Below are positions 1-7,206 of a stretch of 64,000 nucleotides of DNA, piece after piece. This stretch comes from JACVRW01 sp963716215 (lineage in GTDB: Bacteria > Actinomycetota > Thermoleophilia > Solirubrobacterales > Thermoleophilaceae). The stretch is taken from positions 3,720,001 through 3,784,000 of the forward strand of contig OY970298.1 of assembly GCA_963716215.1 (NCBI GenBank), written 5' to 3'. Position 1 is the first letter of the stretch, and each line of letters opens with the position of its first letter. Below the pieces are notes generated by a model, which saw only the letters and a program-made list of their open reading frames with translations, was not told the DNA's origin and did not search any database. A program made the translations under genes and the position numbers.

Positions 1-416
1 TCACGCGGCTTGGCGTTGCCGCGCTCGCGCAGCTGCACCAGCTCGAGCGCCTCGCCAACGCGGCGCTGGATCTCGTCCTTGGCTACCTTGCGGCGCTCCA
101 GGCCGAAGGCCACGTTGCGCTCCACGCTCAGGTGCTCGAACAGGGCGTAGCTCTGGAACACCGTGTTCACGTTGCGCTTGTAGGGCGGCACGGTCTCGAC
201 CGGCTCGCCTTCGAGGTAGATGCGCCCGGCGCTCGGCTGCTCGAAGCCGGCGACCATCCGCAGCGTCGTCGTCTTGCCGCAGCCCGACGGCCCAAGCAGC
301 GAGAAGAACTCCCCCTGCTGGATCTCGAGGTCGAGGCCGCGCACAGCCGTGGCCTCGCCGAACCGCTTGACCACGCCCTCGAAACGGATTGCCGAAGCAC
401 TCGGCTCCGCGCTCAT
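1..416 (-). CDS. potA: Spermidine/putrescine-type ABC transporter ATP-binding protein (partial, C-terminus outside window)
   Basis: ATPase that powers the importer encoded by the upstream genes, on the cytoplasmic face of the membrane. The 138 visible residues hold the Walker A motif GPSGCGKTT (about residues 42-50) and the Q-loop in VFQSYALFEHLSV (Q near 88). The signature and Walker B motifs lie beyond the window edge. The ATG start at 416 overlaps the potC stop by 4 nt (ATGA), so translation is probably coupled. The PotA-like sequence and potD-potB-potC-potA order support the polyamine/opine importer family; the true substrate may be another amine given the catabolic neighbours. Confidence 0.93.
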   Translation of the reverse strand, partial: MSAEPSASAIRFEGVVKRFGEATAVRGLDLEIQQGEFFSLLGPSGCGKTTTLRMVAGFEQPSAGRIYLEGEPVETVPPYKRNVNTVFQSYALFEHLSVERNVAFGLERRKVAKDEIQRRVGEALELVQLRERGNAKPR

Positions 417-1315
417 GCGTTCTCCCTCCCGAGCAGCACCCCGAGCCCGCTCTCGCGTCGCCCGAGCAGCCGCGGCAGCAGCAGCGCGAGCCCGATGGAC
501 AACGTGGAGATGACGAGCATGAAGGTTCCGATCGCGTTGATTGTCGGCCTGACGCCGAAGCGGATTTGCGTCCAGATGCGCACCGGCAGCGGCTGCGGCG
601 ACTCGCCGGTGGTGAAGAACGAGAGCACGAAGTCGTCGAAGGAGAGCGCGAACACGAGCAGGCCGGCCGCGATCACGGCCGGCCACAGGGCGGGCAGCGT
701 GACCAGCCGGAAGGTCCCCCAGCGCGTGGCGCCGAGGTCCATCGACGCGTCCTCGACCTCGCGGTTGAGCGCGGCCAGACGAGCTCGCACGACGACGGTG
801 ACGTACGAGATCGAGAAGGTGATGTGGGCGAGGACGATCGTGGTCAGGGAGAGCTGCAGGCCGATCTGGGTGAACAGCAGCAGGGCGGAGACGCCCGCCA
901 CGATCTCGGGCGTGACAAGCGGGATGAGCATCATGATGTTGGCCGTGTCCGACCAGCGCGTCCGCGCCCGTACGAGCCCGTAGGCAAGCATCGTTCCGAG
1001 CACCGTGGACACGACCATCGTGATCAGGGCGATCTCGATGCTCGCGAGCAGGGAGTCACGCAGCGACTCGGACTCGAAGAACTGCTCGTACCACCGCAGG
1101 CTGAAGCCCTGGAAGTCCTGGAGCGACCGGCTCGAGTTGAACGAGAACAGGATGACCATCGCGATCGGCGCGAACAGGACCACGAAGAAGACACCGGTGA
1201 AGACCTTGAGGAAGCGCGGGCGATCGAACTGCTTCGGGGGCTTGCGGGGCCCCGGCTCGGCCCGGGCGCCGTCAGCGGGGCGGCGGGCGGCGGGCTGCGC
1301 GTCGACCGTGCTCAC
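413..1315 (-). CDS. potC: Spermidine/putrescine-type ABC transporter permease PotC
   Basis: Second inner-membrane permease of the PotABCD-type importer, 300 residues. After a ~35-residue polar, proline-rich N-terminus come about six hydrophobic segments beginning FLKVFTGVFFVVLFAPIAM, as in PotC. The cytoplasmic EAA loop that docks on the ATPase is visible as DASMDLGATRWGTFRLVTLP. The start chosen is GTG at 1315, overlapping the potB stop (GTGA). The open frame extends further upstream, but that part is the wrong frame of potB. The polar tail before the first membrane helix is longer than in E. coli PotC. Confidence 0.93.
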   Translation of the reverse strand: MSTVDAQPAARRPADGARAEPGPRKPPKQFDRPRFLKVFTGVFFVVLFAPIAMVILFSFNSSRSLQDFQGFSLRWYEQFFESESLRDSLLASIEIALITMVVSTVLGTMLAYGLVRARTRWSDTANIMMLIPLVTPEIVAGVSALLLFTQIGLQLSLTTIVLAHITFSISYVTVVVRARLAALNREVEDASMDLGATRWGTFRLVTLPALWPAVIAAGLLVFALSFDDFVLSFFTTGESPQPLPVRIWTQIRFGVRPTINAIGTFMLVISTLSIGLALLLPRLLGRRESGLGVLLGRENA

Positions 1316-2145
1316 GCCCGCGCCTCCTTGGCCTCGCGCGCGGCGGCGCGCAGGTAGAGCGACATCCAGATCAGCAGGAAGATCATCATCACGAAGGTCA
1401 ACGCCGCGCCGAAGGGCCAGTTGTCGGACGCCTGGAACTGCTGCTGGATCAGGTTCCCGATCATCACCTCGTTCGGCCCGCCGAGCAGCGTGGCGGCCAC
1501 GAAGTCGCCCACCGCCGGCAGGAACACCAGCACCGAGCCGGCCAGCACACCCTGGATCGTGTGCGGCCAGGTGACGTGCCGGAACGTCTGCCAGGGACCG
1601 CCGTAGAGGTCCTTGCCGGCCTCGATCAGGGACGGGTCCATGCGGTCGAGCGAGCCGTAGACGGGCAGGATCATGAACGCCAGGAACCCGTAGGTGAGCC
1701 CTCCGATGACCGCGTACGGGGTGTTGAGGAAGCGGATGTCCCCGCCCAGCGCCCCGTTCACCAGGCCCTCGTCGCCGAGCATGGCGATCCACGCGTAGGT
1801 GCGCACCAGGTAGTTCACGAAGAAGGGCAGCACCACCAGCGCCAGCAGCAGGTTCTTCCAGCGCCCGCCGAAGATGGCGATGTAGTACGCCACCGGGTAC
1901 CCGATCAGCAGGCAGAGGACGACGGTGGCGAGCGCGAAGCCGACCGAGCGGAACAGCACCGGCAGCAGGTCGGGATCGAAGACGCGCCTGTAGTTGTCGA
2001 GCTCGAAGCCGTAGATCGCCTCGCCCAAGTCGTCCGTGTAGCCGAAGGAGAGAGCCAGCAGGAAGATCAGCGGCGTAACGAAGAGCGCCACCAGCCACAG
2101 TCCGCCGGGTATCAGGAACGAGGAGGCAAAGCGGTTCTCGCTCAT
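1312..2145 (-). CDS. potB: Spermidine/putrescine-type ABC transporter permease PotB
   Basis: First permease subunit, 277 residues, about six membrane segments starting with FLIPGGLWLVALFVTPLIF. The EAA-type loop appears as AGKDLYGGPWQTFRHVTWPH. PotB and PotC normally form the heterodimeric channel that takes substrate from the PotD-like binding protein. The ATG at 2145 lies 7 nt after the potD stop and the end overlaps potC by 4 nt, so the genes form one transcription unit. Family membership is clear; the transported compound cannot be read from the permease. Confidence 0.94.
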   Translation of the reverse strand: MSENRFASSFLIPGGLWLVALFVTPLIFLLALSFGYTDDLGEAIYGFELDNYRRVFDPDLLPVLFRSVGFALATVVLCLLIGYPVAYYIAIFGGRWKNLLLALVVLPFFVNYLVRTYAWIAMLGDEGLVNGALGGDIRFLNTPYAVIGGLTYGFLAFMILPVYGSLDRMDPSLIEAGKDLYGGPWQTFRHVTWPHTIQGVLAGSVLVFLPAVGDFVAATLLGGPNEVMIGNLIQQQFQASDNWPFGAALTFVMMIFLLIWMSLYLRAAAREAKEARA

Positions 2146-2152
2146 CGAATCG

Positions 2153-3268
2153 CTAGGCCACCCGGAATTCGGTCCACACCTTGTCCCACTCCAGCCGACC
2201 CTCGCCCTTGAGGTTCGTGAACTGCTGGCCGTTCTCCAGGTCCTCGACGGTGACGTTGATCTCCGGGTCGTCCTTGACCAGGCCCTGGAAGGCCTCCGTG
2301 GGAGCGCCGTCGTAGGGCATCGGATAGCCGATCCACTCCACGTTCTGAGCGGCGTGCTCTGGGTCGAGCATGTACTCGATGAACAGCAGCGCGGTGCCCG
2401 GGTGCTTCGCGTTGACCGGGATGCAGAAGTTGTCGTTGCCGACCGGGATTCCCTCGCTGCACTTCTGGAAGCGGAAGTCCTCGGGGTTGTCGACCGTGTT
2501 GCGGATGTTCACGATGTCGCCGTTCCAGAGGTGCTGGATCCAGGCGTTGCCGCTCGTCATGTTGGTGATCGTGTCCGCCGAGATGCCGCGCAGGCTCGAC
2601 TTGAGGTCGATCAGGTAGTCCTGCGACTCCTCGAGCTTGTCCGCCTCGACCTCGTTGAGGTCGAAGCCGTTGACCAGGTTGGCCATGCCGATGGCCTCCT
2701 GGTAGTCGTCCAGCAGGAAGGAGTGGTCGTCGGTGTCGACCTCGCCGAGGTCGCGCCACGAGCCGGTCATCTCGACCTTGTCGGCGCGGTAGCCCAGGCC
2801 GGTCGCGTACATGCCGTACGGAGTGGAGTGCTCGGAGCCCGCGTCGTACCAGGGGTCGGCGAACTGCCGGTAGACCGTGTCGATGTTCTTGATCTTGTCG
2901 CGATCGATCCTGCGCAGCAGGTTGCCGGTGAGCAGGCGCTGGACGTACTCGGCGCTGGGGAAGATCACGTCGTAGGCGATCCCGGCGCGCAGCTTGGCCG
3001 TCATCGCCGACATCGAGTCGAAGTACGACTCGCGCACCTTGATCCCGTGCAGCTTCTCGAAGTCCTTGATCAGCGCCGGATCGACGTACTCCGAGTAGTT
3101 GAAGTACACGAGATCGCCGTCGACCTTCTTCTTGATCGGCTTCTCGGTCTCCGCCTTGCTGCCGCGAGGGGTGTTGCCGACGCCACATCCGGCCAGCCCC
3201 ACGCCCATGGCCAGGCCGGCGCCACCCTGCAGGAGCTCGCGCCGGTTCAGGCCGCGCCTCAGAGTCAT
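2153..3268 (-). CDS. potD: PotD-like extracytoplasmic substrate-binding lipoprotein
   Basis: Ligand receptor of the PotABC importer, 371 residues. The N-terminus carries a twin-arginine motif (NRRELLQ, R9-R10) followed by a lipobox LAGC with Cys28, so it is probably exported by Tat and lipid-anchored. The body (VYFNYSEYVDPALIKDFEKL, then SMSAMTAKLRAG) is typical of the PotD/PotF group. Start ATG 3268 overlaps the TetR stop (ATGA). Whether the ligand is a polyamine or a quaternary amine such as betaine or choline is not settled; the co-transcribed Rieske oxygenase favours a methylated amine. Confidence 0.9.
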   Translation of the reverse strand: MTLRRGLNRRELLQGGAGLAMGVGLAGCGVGNTPRGSKAETEKPIKKKVDGDLVYFNYSEYVDPALIKDFEKLHGIKVRESYFDSMSAMTAKLRAGIAYDVIFPSAEYVQRLLTGNLLRRIDRDKIKNIDTVYRQFADPWYDAGSEHSTPYGMYATGLGYRADKVEMTGSWRDLGEVDTDDHSFLLDDYQEAIGMANLVNGFDLNEVEADKLEESQDYLIDLKSSLRGISADTITNMTSGNAWIQHLWNGDIVNIRNTVDNPEDFRFQKCSEGIPVGNDNFCIPVNAKHPGTALLFIEYMLDPEHAAQNVEWIGYPMPYDGAPTEAFQGLVKDDPEINVTVEDLENGQQFTNLKGEGRLEWDKVWTEFRVA

Positions 3269-3870
3269 ACCGCCGGCCTCATCTGACAGTTCAGCTCGCG
3301 CTCGACGAAGGCCAGGCTCAGCTGCTCGGCGCGGTCCGGGGTCACGTCCACGTCCTTGAGGGCGATCTGCACCGCTAGCCCGTCCAGCAGGGCGGAGAGA
3401 GCGAGGGCGAACCCCTCCGACTCGGCCGGCCCGAACTCGCCGCGCTCCTGGCCGTAGCGGACGATCCCGGCGATCGTCTCGCGCCAGCGCCCGTCCAGCT
3501 CCGCGCGCGTGGCAGCCAGCTCGGGGTCGAACAGAGCCTTGCCCCACAGCTGGATCCACAGCGCGGCGTCATAGTCGCCCTCACCGGCGCCACCGCCGAC
3601 GATCTTGACCAGGCGCTCACGGGCACTCTCGATCTCGATCAGCTCGCGCTCCAGCTCCTCGTAGTAGCGCTCCTCGGCGGAGGTCAGCGCTTCGTTGACC
3701 AGCTCGGCCTTGGAGGCGAAGTAGTAGAGGATCGAGGGCGCGCTGGTGCCCACGCGCTCGGCCACGTCGCTCACGCGGGCGCGCTCGAGGCCGCGCTCGC
3801 GGATCACCTCGGCGGCCGCGGCGAGGATGGCGGGCCGGCGAACGTGGTCCAACCGCGGCCGCGGGCTCAC
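3265..3870 (-). CDS. TetR-family regulator (BetI-like), upstream of the importer
   Basis: DNA-binding repressor-type protein, 201 residues. The N-terminal helix-turn-helix is seen around residues 31-52 (VSDVAERVGTSAPSILYYF), followed by a helical ligand domain of the BetI/TetR C-terminal type (WIQLWGKALFDPELA). The start chosen is GTG 3870, preceded by GGGAGG about 10 nt upstream; the frame stays open to 3942 but the extra residues do not look TetR-like. It sits inside the operon between a second TetR gene and potD, so it probably senses the transported or degraded amine. Confidence 0.86.
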   Translation of the reverse strand: MSPRPRLDHVRRPAILAAAAEVIRERGLERARVSDVAERVGTSAPSILYYFASKAELVNEALTSAEERYYEELERELIEIESARERLVKIVGGGAGEGDYDAALWIQLWGKALFDPELAATRAELDGRWRETIAGIVRYGQERGEFGPAESEGFALALSALLDGLAVQIALKDVDVTPDRAEQLSLAFVERELNCQMRPAV

Positions 3871-3916
3871 CCGGTCAAGCCTCCCTCTGAGGAACCTGAA
3901 CGGAGATTCAGGAAAC

Positions 3917-4531
3917 CTAGCCGGAGGCCAGGCCTCGGTCAAGATCGAGTTCGCGGGCGGCGAAGTCCCACACCTGCCCGCGCGCGTACTCGATCGGCAT
4001 CTCGCCGATCAGCACCCGCACCCCGAGTCCGTCGCACAGCGCGAGCACCCGGTCGGCCAGCTCAGCGGGGTGCAGATCGCTCGGCGAGCCGCAAGCGGCG
4101 ATCCCGTCGGCGAGCCAGCTGCGCATCCGCTCGTACAGCCGCACGCCCGTCGGCTGGAGCTCGGGGTGGCGGACCGTGCGCAGCCACAGCTCCACCCAGA
4201 GCACCCAGTCCTGGCGCAGCGCGCCCGGATACGGCAGGCACTGGTCGATCATGGCCAGCAGACGCAGCGAGGGATCGGCGTACTCGCCCTCGGCCTCGCC
4301 GAGGCGAACGTCGGCCGCCATCTCGTAGGAGTACTCCAGCGCCTCGGCCAGCAGGGCCTCGCGCGTCTCGAAGTGGTAATGCACGAGCGACGTCGACACC
4401 CCGGCGTCCATGGCCACGCGGGCGATGCGCATGTCGTCGATCCCCTCGACGGCGATCCGCTCGACCGCCGCGGCGAGGATGCGCTCGCGCGCACCGCTCT
4501 TGACGGCCGGAGCCGCGGCCGGTCCGCTCAC
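3917..4531 (-). CDS. TetR-family regulator, downstream of the Rieske oxygenase
   Basis: Second TetR regulator of the operon, 204 residues, with its own helix-turn-helix (RIARVAMDAGVSTSLVHYHF, about residues 36-55) and a helical C-terminal sensor domain (LRQDWVLWVELWLRTVRHP). It is clearly diverged from its neighbour at 3265-3870, so the two are not a recent duplicate. GTG 4531 overlaps the Rieske oxygenase stop by 4 nt (GTGA). The gap to the next TetR gene is 46 nt. Candidate operators lie in the divergent region near 5664-5691. Confidence 0.88.
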   Translation of the reverse strand: MSGPAAAPAVKSGARERILAAAVERIAVEGIDDMRIARVAMDAGVSTSLVHYHFETREALLAEALEYSYEMAADVRLGEAEGEYADPSLRLLAMIDQCLPYPGALRQDWVLWVELWLRTVRHPELQPTGVRLYERMRSWLADGIAACGSPSDLHPAELADRVLALCDGLGVRVLIGEMPIEYARGQVWDFAARELDLDRGLASG

Positions 4532-5652
4532 GACGCCTCGCCGAGGTCGGCGCGGATGCGGTCGGCGAACCAGCCCAGCGCCGCCTCACGCCGCGACAGC
4601 GGCCCGGGCGTGAAGGGGCGCGTCTCCAGCCCGGCCTGCTGGTTGGACACCAGGTCCTTGTCCTCGTCGCTGACCAGTTGGTTGACCTTGCGGTTCGCGT
4701 ACTGCGCCGCGCGCGTCCGCAGCCCACTCTCCGCGGGCAGCAGCGTCAGGTTCACGTCGGTGGTCCGCAGCGGGCCGTCCGGGTTGATGCGCCAGATCCC
4801 GATCTGGTCCGGATACAGGTCGATCGTCGTGTTGGGGTAGATCAGGATGTAGCGCCACACGCCACGGTCCGCTTCGGTCATGCCAGGCATCGGCTCGACC
4901 ATGCGCTGGTAGACGCGCTCCATCAGGTTGCCGGAGGGCTTGTCGCGCAGCGGAGCGTCGAACCAGACCCAGTTGTCGTGCAGCTCGACGTCGTAGTTCT
5001 TGTAGTCGAGCAGCCGCATCAGTCCGGGGTGGGCGATCGGCACGTGGTAGCCCTCGAGGTAGTTGTCCACCACGATCTTCCAGTTGGCCGGCTGGCTGGT
5101 TCCCTCTTCCTTCCGCGCCCGCAGCCGCTCGAGCCCGAAGCGGTCGAGCCGCTCGGCCAGGCCGGCCATTTGCTCGGCGAGCGGCGCGGCGTCCACGTCG
5201 AGGTTCACGAACACGAGGCCACACAGCGTCTCCACCCGCACGGGGAACAACCCGAGCTTGGACTTGTCGAGACCGGGGATCGCGCGGCCCTCGGGCACGC
5301 CGATCAGCTGCCCGTCGAAGCGGTAGGTCCAGCCGTGGTAGCGGCAGCGAATCGCCTTCCCGCACTCGCCCGAGCCGCTGAGCAGCCGCGAGCCGCGGTG
5401 GCGGCAGACGTTGCGGAACGCACGCACCGTGCCGTCCTGGTCGCGCAGCACGAGCACGGGCTCGACGCCGGCCGTGGCGGTGATGTAGTTGCCCTCGCTC
5501 GGGAGCTGCGACACGTGGCCCACGAACTGCCAGGTGCGCGCGAAGATGCGCAGCTGCTCGGCCTCGAGCACCTCGGGGTCGCGGTAGTAGTGCGGGGCGA
5601 GTGCCTCGGAGGTGGGCGAGAGCGCCGCCGATCCAGTGTCTACGCTTGCCAT
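4528..5652 (-). CDS. Rieske non-haem iron oxygenase, alpha subunit (quaternary-ammonium demethylase-like)
   Basis: Oxygenase component that uses O2 and electrons from a separate reductase, 374 residues. The Rieske cluster ligands are C83/H85 (CRH) and C103/H106 (CRYH). The catalytic iron site is DNYLEGYHVPIAH, with H203 and H208, and a carboxylate near 331-333 (DKD). The residue three before H203 is Glu200, where naphthalene-type dioxygenases have Asp. Glu here is what I recall for carnitine, choline and betaine oxygenases. No reductase gene lies beside it. With a Pot-type importer and a BetI-like regulator, N-demethylation or cleavage of a quaternary amine is likely; an aromatic substrate is the alternative. 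Confidence 0.87.
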   Translation of the reverse strand: MASVDTGSAALSPTSEALAPHYYRDPEVLEAEQLRIFARTWQFVGHVSQLPSEGNYITATAGVEPVLVLRDQDGTVRAFRNVCRHRGSRLLSGSGECGKAIRCRYHGWTYRFDGQLIGVPEGRAIPGLDKSKLGLFPVRVETLCGLVFVNLDVDAAPLAEQMAGLAERLDRFGLERLRARKEEGTSQPANWKIVVDNYLEGYHVPIAHPGLMRLLDYKNYDVELHDNWVWFDAPLRDKPSGNLMERVYQRMVEPMPGMTEADRGVWRYILIYPNTTIDLYPDQIGIWRINPDGPLRTTDVNLTLLPAESGLRTRAAQYANRKVNQLVSDEDKDLVSNQQAGLETRPFTPGPLSRREAALGWFADRIRADLGEAS

Positions 5653-5663
5653 GAGGTCATCCT

Positions 5664-5691
5664 GACTTTGTGATCAGTCGCATGATACCAT
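5664..5691. promoter_or_regulatory. Divergent promoter/operator of the amine cluster
   Basis: The 45-bp gap between the Rieske operon and the dehydrogenase operon is AT-richer than its surroundings. A minus-strand -10 (TATCAT, 5687-5682) and a plus-strand -10 (TACCAT, 5686-5691) overlap. An inverted repeat GACT-N8-AGTC (5664-5679) lies in the Rieske leader. The plus -10 is 6 nt before the ATG at 5698, which predicts a leaderless transcript. Binding of one of the two TetR proteins here is inference. Confidence 0.45.
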
Positions 5692-5697
5692 CGCCTA

Positions 5698-6003
5698 ATG
5701 GGCCCGGCCCGGACCCGTCACGCATGGCTTTCCATCACTCCAGAACCCGAGCGCGAGCTGCCGACGGCGATCGCCGCGCTGCGCGCCGACGGCCCTCCCA
5801 GCGCTGCCCTGATCGAGGCGGAGCGGGCCCGCGTGGAGCGGCTCGTGACCCGCGGCAGCCGGCGGGCCTGGACGCGCTACCTGGCCGAGGTCGCCGACAC
5901 TGCCCGCGCCGCGCCGCCGAGCGAGGCACGTGACCTCGTGCTCGACGTGATCGACAACCACGACAACCTGAGACTCGGACTTCCAGGAGGACGCACACCA
6001 TGA
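5698..6003 (+). CDS. Small uncharacterised protein preceding the acyl-CoA dehydrogenase
   Basis: 101-residue, probably helical soluble protein that I do not recognise. It has no signal peptide or membrane segment. Support comes from context: a -10 hexamer TACCAT ends 6 nt before its ATG, and its stop overlaps the next start (ATGA at 6000-6003). The Shine-Dalgarno GGAGG of the dehydrogenase lies within its last codons, so the two are probably translationally coupled. It could be a small accessory subunit or a short leader protein. Confidence 0.5.
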   Translation: MGPARTRHAWLSITPEPERELPTAIAALRADGPPSAALIEAERARVERLVTRGSRRAWTRYLAEVADTARAAPPSEARDLVLDVIDNHDNLRLGLPGGRTP

Positions 6004-7202
6004 CCACCACCACCGCGCCCCCCGCGCCGGCGACCGCGGCCGACTTCACGCCCGAGCAGCAGGATCTTCGCGGGCGGGCCCGCCGCTTCGTCGACGAGAT
6101 CCTGATCCCGAACGAGGAGCTCGCCGAGCGCAGCGGCGGCAAGATCCCGGACGAGCTCAAGCAGCGCATCAAGCGCGAGGCGATCGACGCCCGCCTGTCC
6201 GGCGGCCTGCACGCGCCCGAGCACGGCGGCCAGGGCTGGACCAAGACCGAGTGGTTCCTCGTGGACGAGCAGCTCGGACGTTCCACCAACGCCCTGTCGT
6301 GGCACATGCCTGGCGCCTACAACGTGCTGGCCAGCGGCACGCCCGAGCAGATCGAGCGCTACCTCAAGCCAGCGCTGCGGGGCGAGCTGCACGACGCCTA
6401 CGCAGTCACCGAGGCCGAGGCGGGCTCGGACCCATCGCGCATCCAGACCACCGCCCGCAAGACCGACTCCGGCTGGGTGATCGACGGCGAGAAGTGGTTC
6501 GTCACCTACGGCGACGTCGCGGCGGTCTACATCGTCATGGCCAATGCGCTGGTGGACGGCGAGCGGCTGCCGACGCTGTTCCTGGTCGACCGCGAAGCCG
6601 GCGGCATCGAGATGGTCGACGACCCACCCTTCACCCACACCTATCCGCACGGTCACCCGACGATCCGGTTCACCGGCGTCGAGGTACCCGAGGACGCCGT
6701 GATCGGCGGCCTGGGCGGCGGCGACGACCTGCAGCGGGCCTGGTTCACCGAGGAGCGGATCGGGATCGCGGCGCGCGGCGTCGGCTCGATGTGGCGCCTG
6801 ATCGAGGACACGACCGCATGGGCGATCGAGCGCGAGCAGGGCGGCAACCGGATCATCGACTACCAGGGCGTGTCGTTCCCGCTGGCCGACTCGGCCGCGG
6901 ACGCCGCGGCCGGGCGCCTGTTGACGCTCGAGGTGGCCCGGCTGGCGGACGCCGGCGCCGACCCGAAGGTCGTGCACGCGAAGGCGGCGATGGCCAAGCT
7001 GTTCGTGACCGAGGCAGCCTGCCGCTGCGCCGACCGCTGCGTGCAGATCTTCGGCGGGCGCGGCTATATGCGCACCAACGTGGCGGAGCGCTTCTACCGC
7101 GAGCTGCGGGTCGACCGGATCTGGGAGGGCACCAGTGAGATCCAGCGGCTGATCGTCGCGAGGGCGCTCGAGCGCCGCGGGGTGGAGCGGACGCTCCACT
7201 AG
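6000..7202 (+). CDS. Acyl-CoA dehydrogenase
   Basis: FAD enzyme that introduces an alpha,beta double bond into an acyl-CoA, 400 residues, the usual family length. YAVTEAEAGSDPS is the flavin/substrate signature, and WEGTSEIQR near the C-terminus carries the catalytic base Glu376 at the position of the medium-chain enzyme. GRGYMR is also conserved. The start follows CCAGGAGGACGCACACC, a strong ribosome-binding site. The next gene begins 4 nt after the stop. In this cluster it probably oxidises a CoA thioester made by the neighbouring synthetase, but chain and substrate are unknown. Confidence 0.93.
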   Translation: MTTTTAPPAPATAADFTPEQQDLRGRARRFVDEILIPNEELAERSGGKIPDELKQRIKREAIDARLSGGLHAPEHGGQGWTKTEWFLVDEQLGRSTNALSWHMPGAYNVLASGTPEQIERYLKPALRGELHDAYAVTEAEAGSDPSRIQTTARKTDSGWVIDGEKWFVTYGDVAAVYIVMANALVDGERLPTLFLVDREAGGIEMVDDPPFTHTYPHGHPTIRFTGVEVPEDAVIGGLGGGDDLQRAWFTEERIGIAARGVGSMWRLIEDTTAWAIEREQGGNRIIDYQGVSFPLADSAADAAAGRLLTLEVARLADAGADPKVVHAKAAMAKLFVTEAACRCADRCVQIFGGRGYMRTNVAERFYRELRVDRIWEGTSEIQRLIVARALERRGVERTLH

Positions 7203-7206
7203 CTCC

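Noticed and set aside
413..2098. A 561-codon fusion of both Pot permeases
   Set aside because: The N-terminal part is the wrong frame of potB; potB and potC are two genes overlapping by GTGA.
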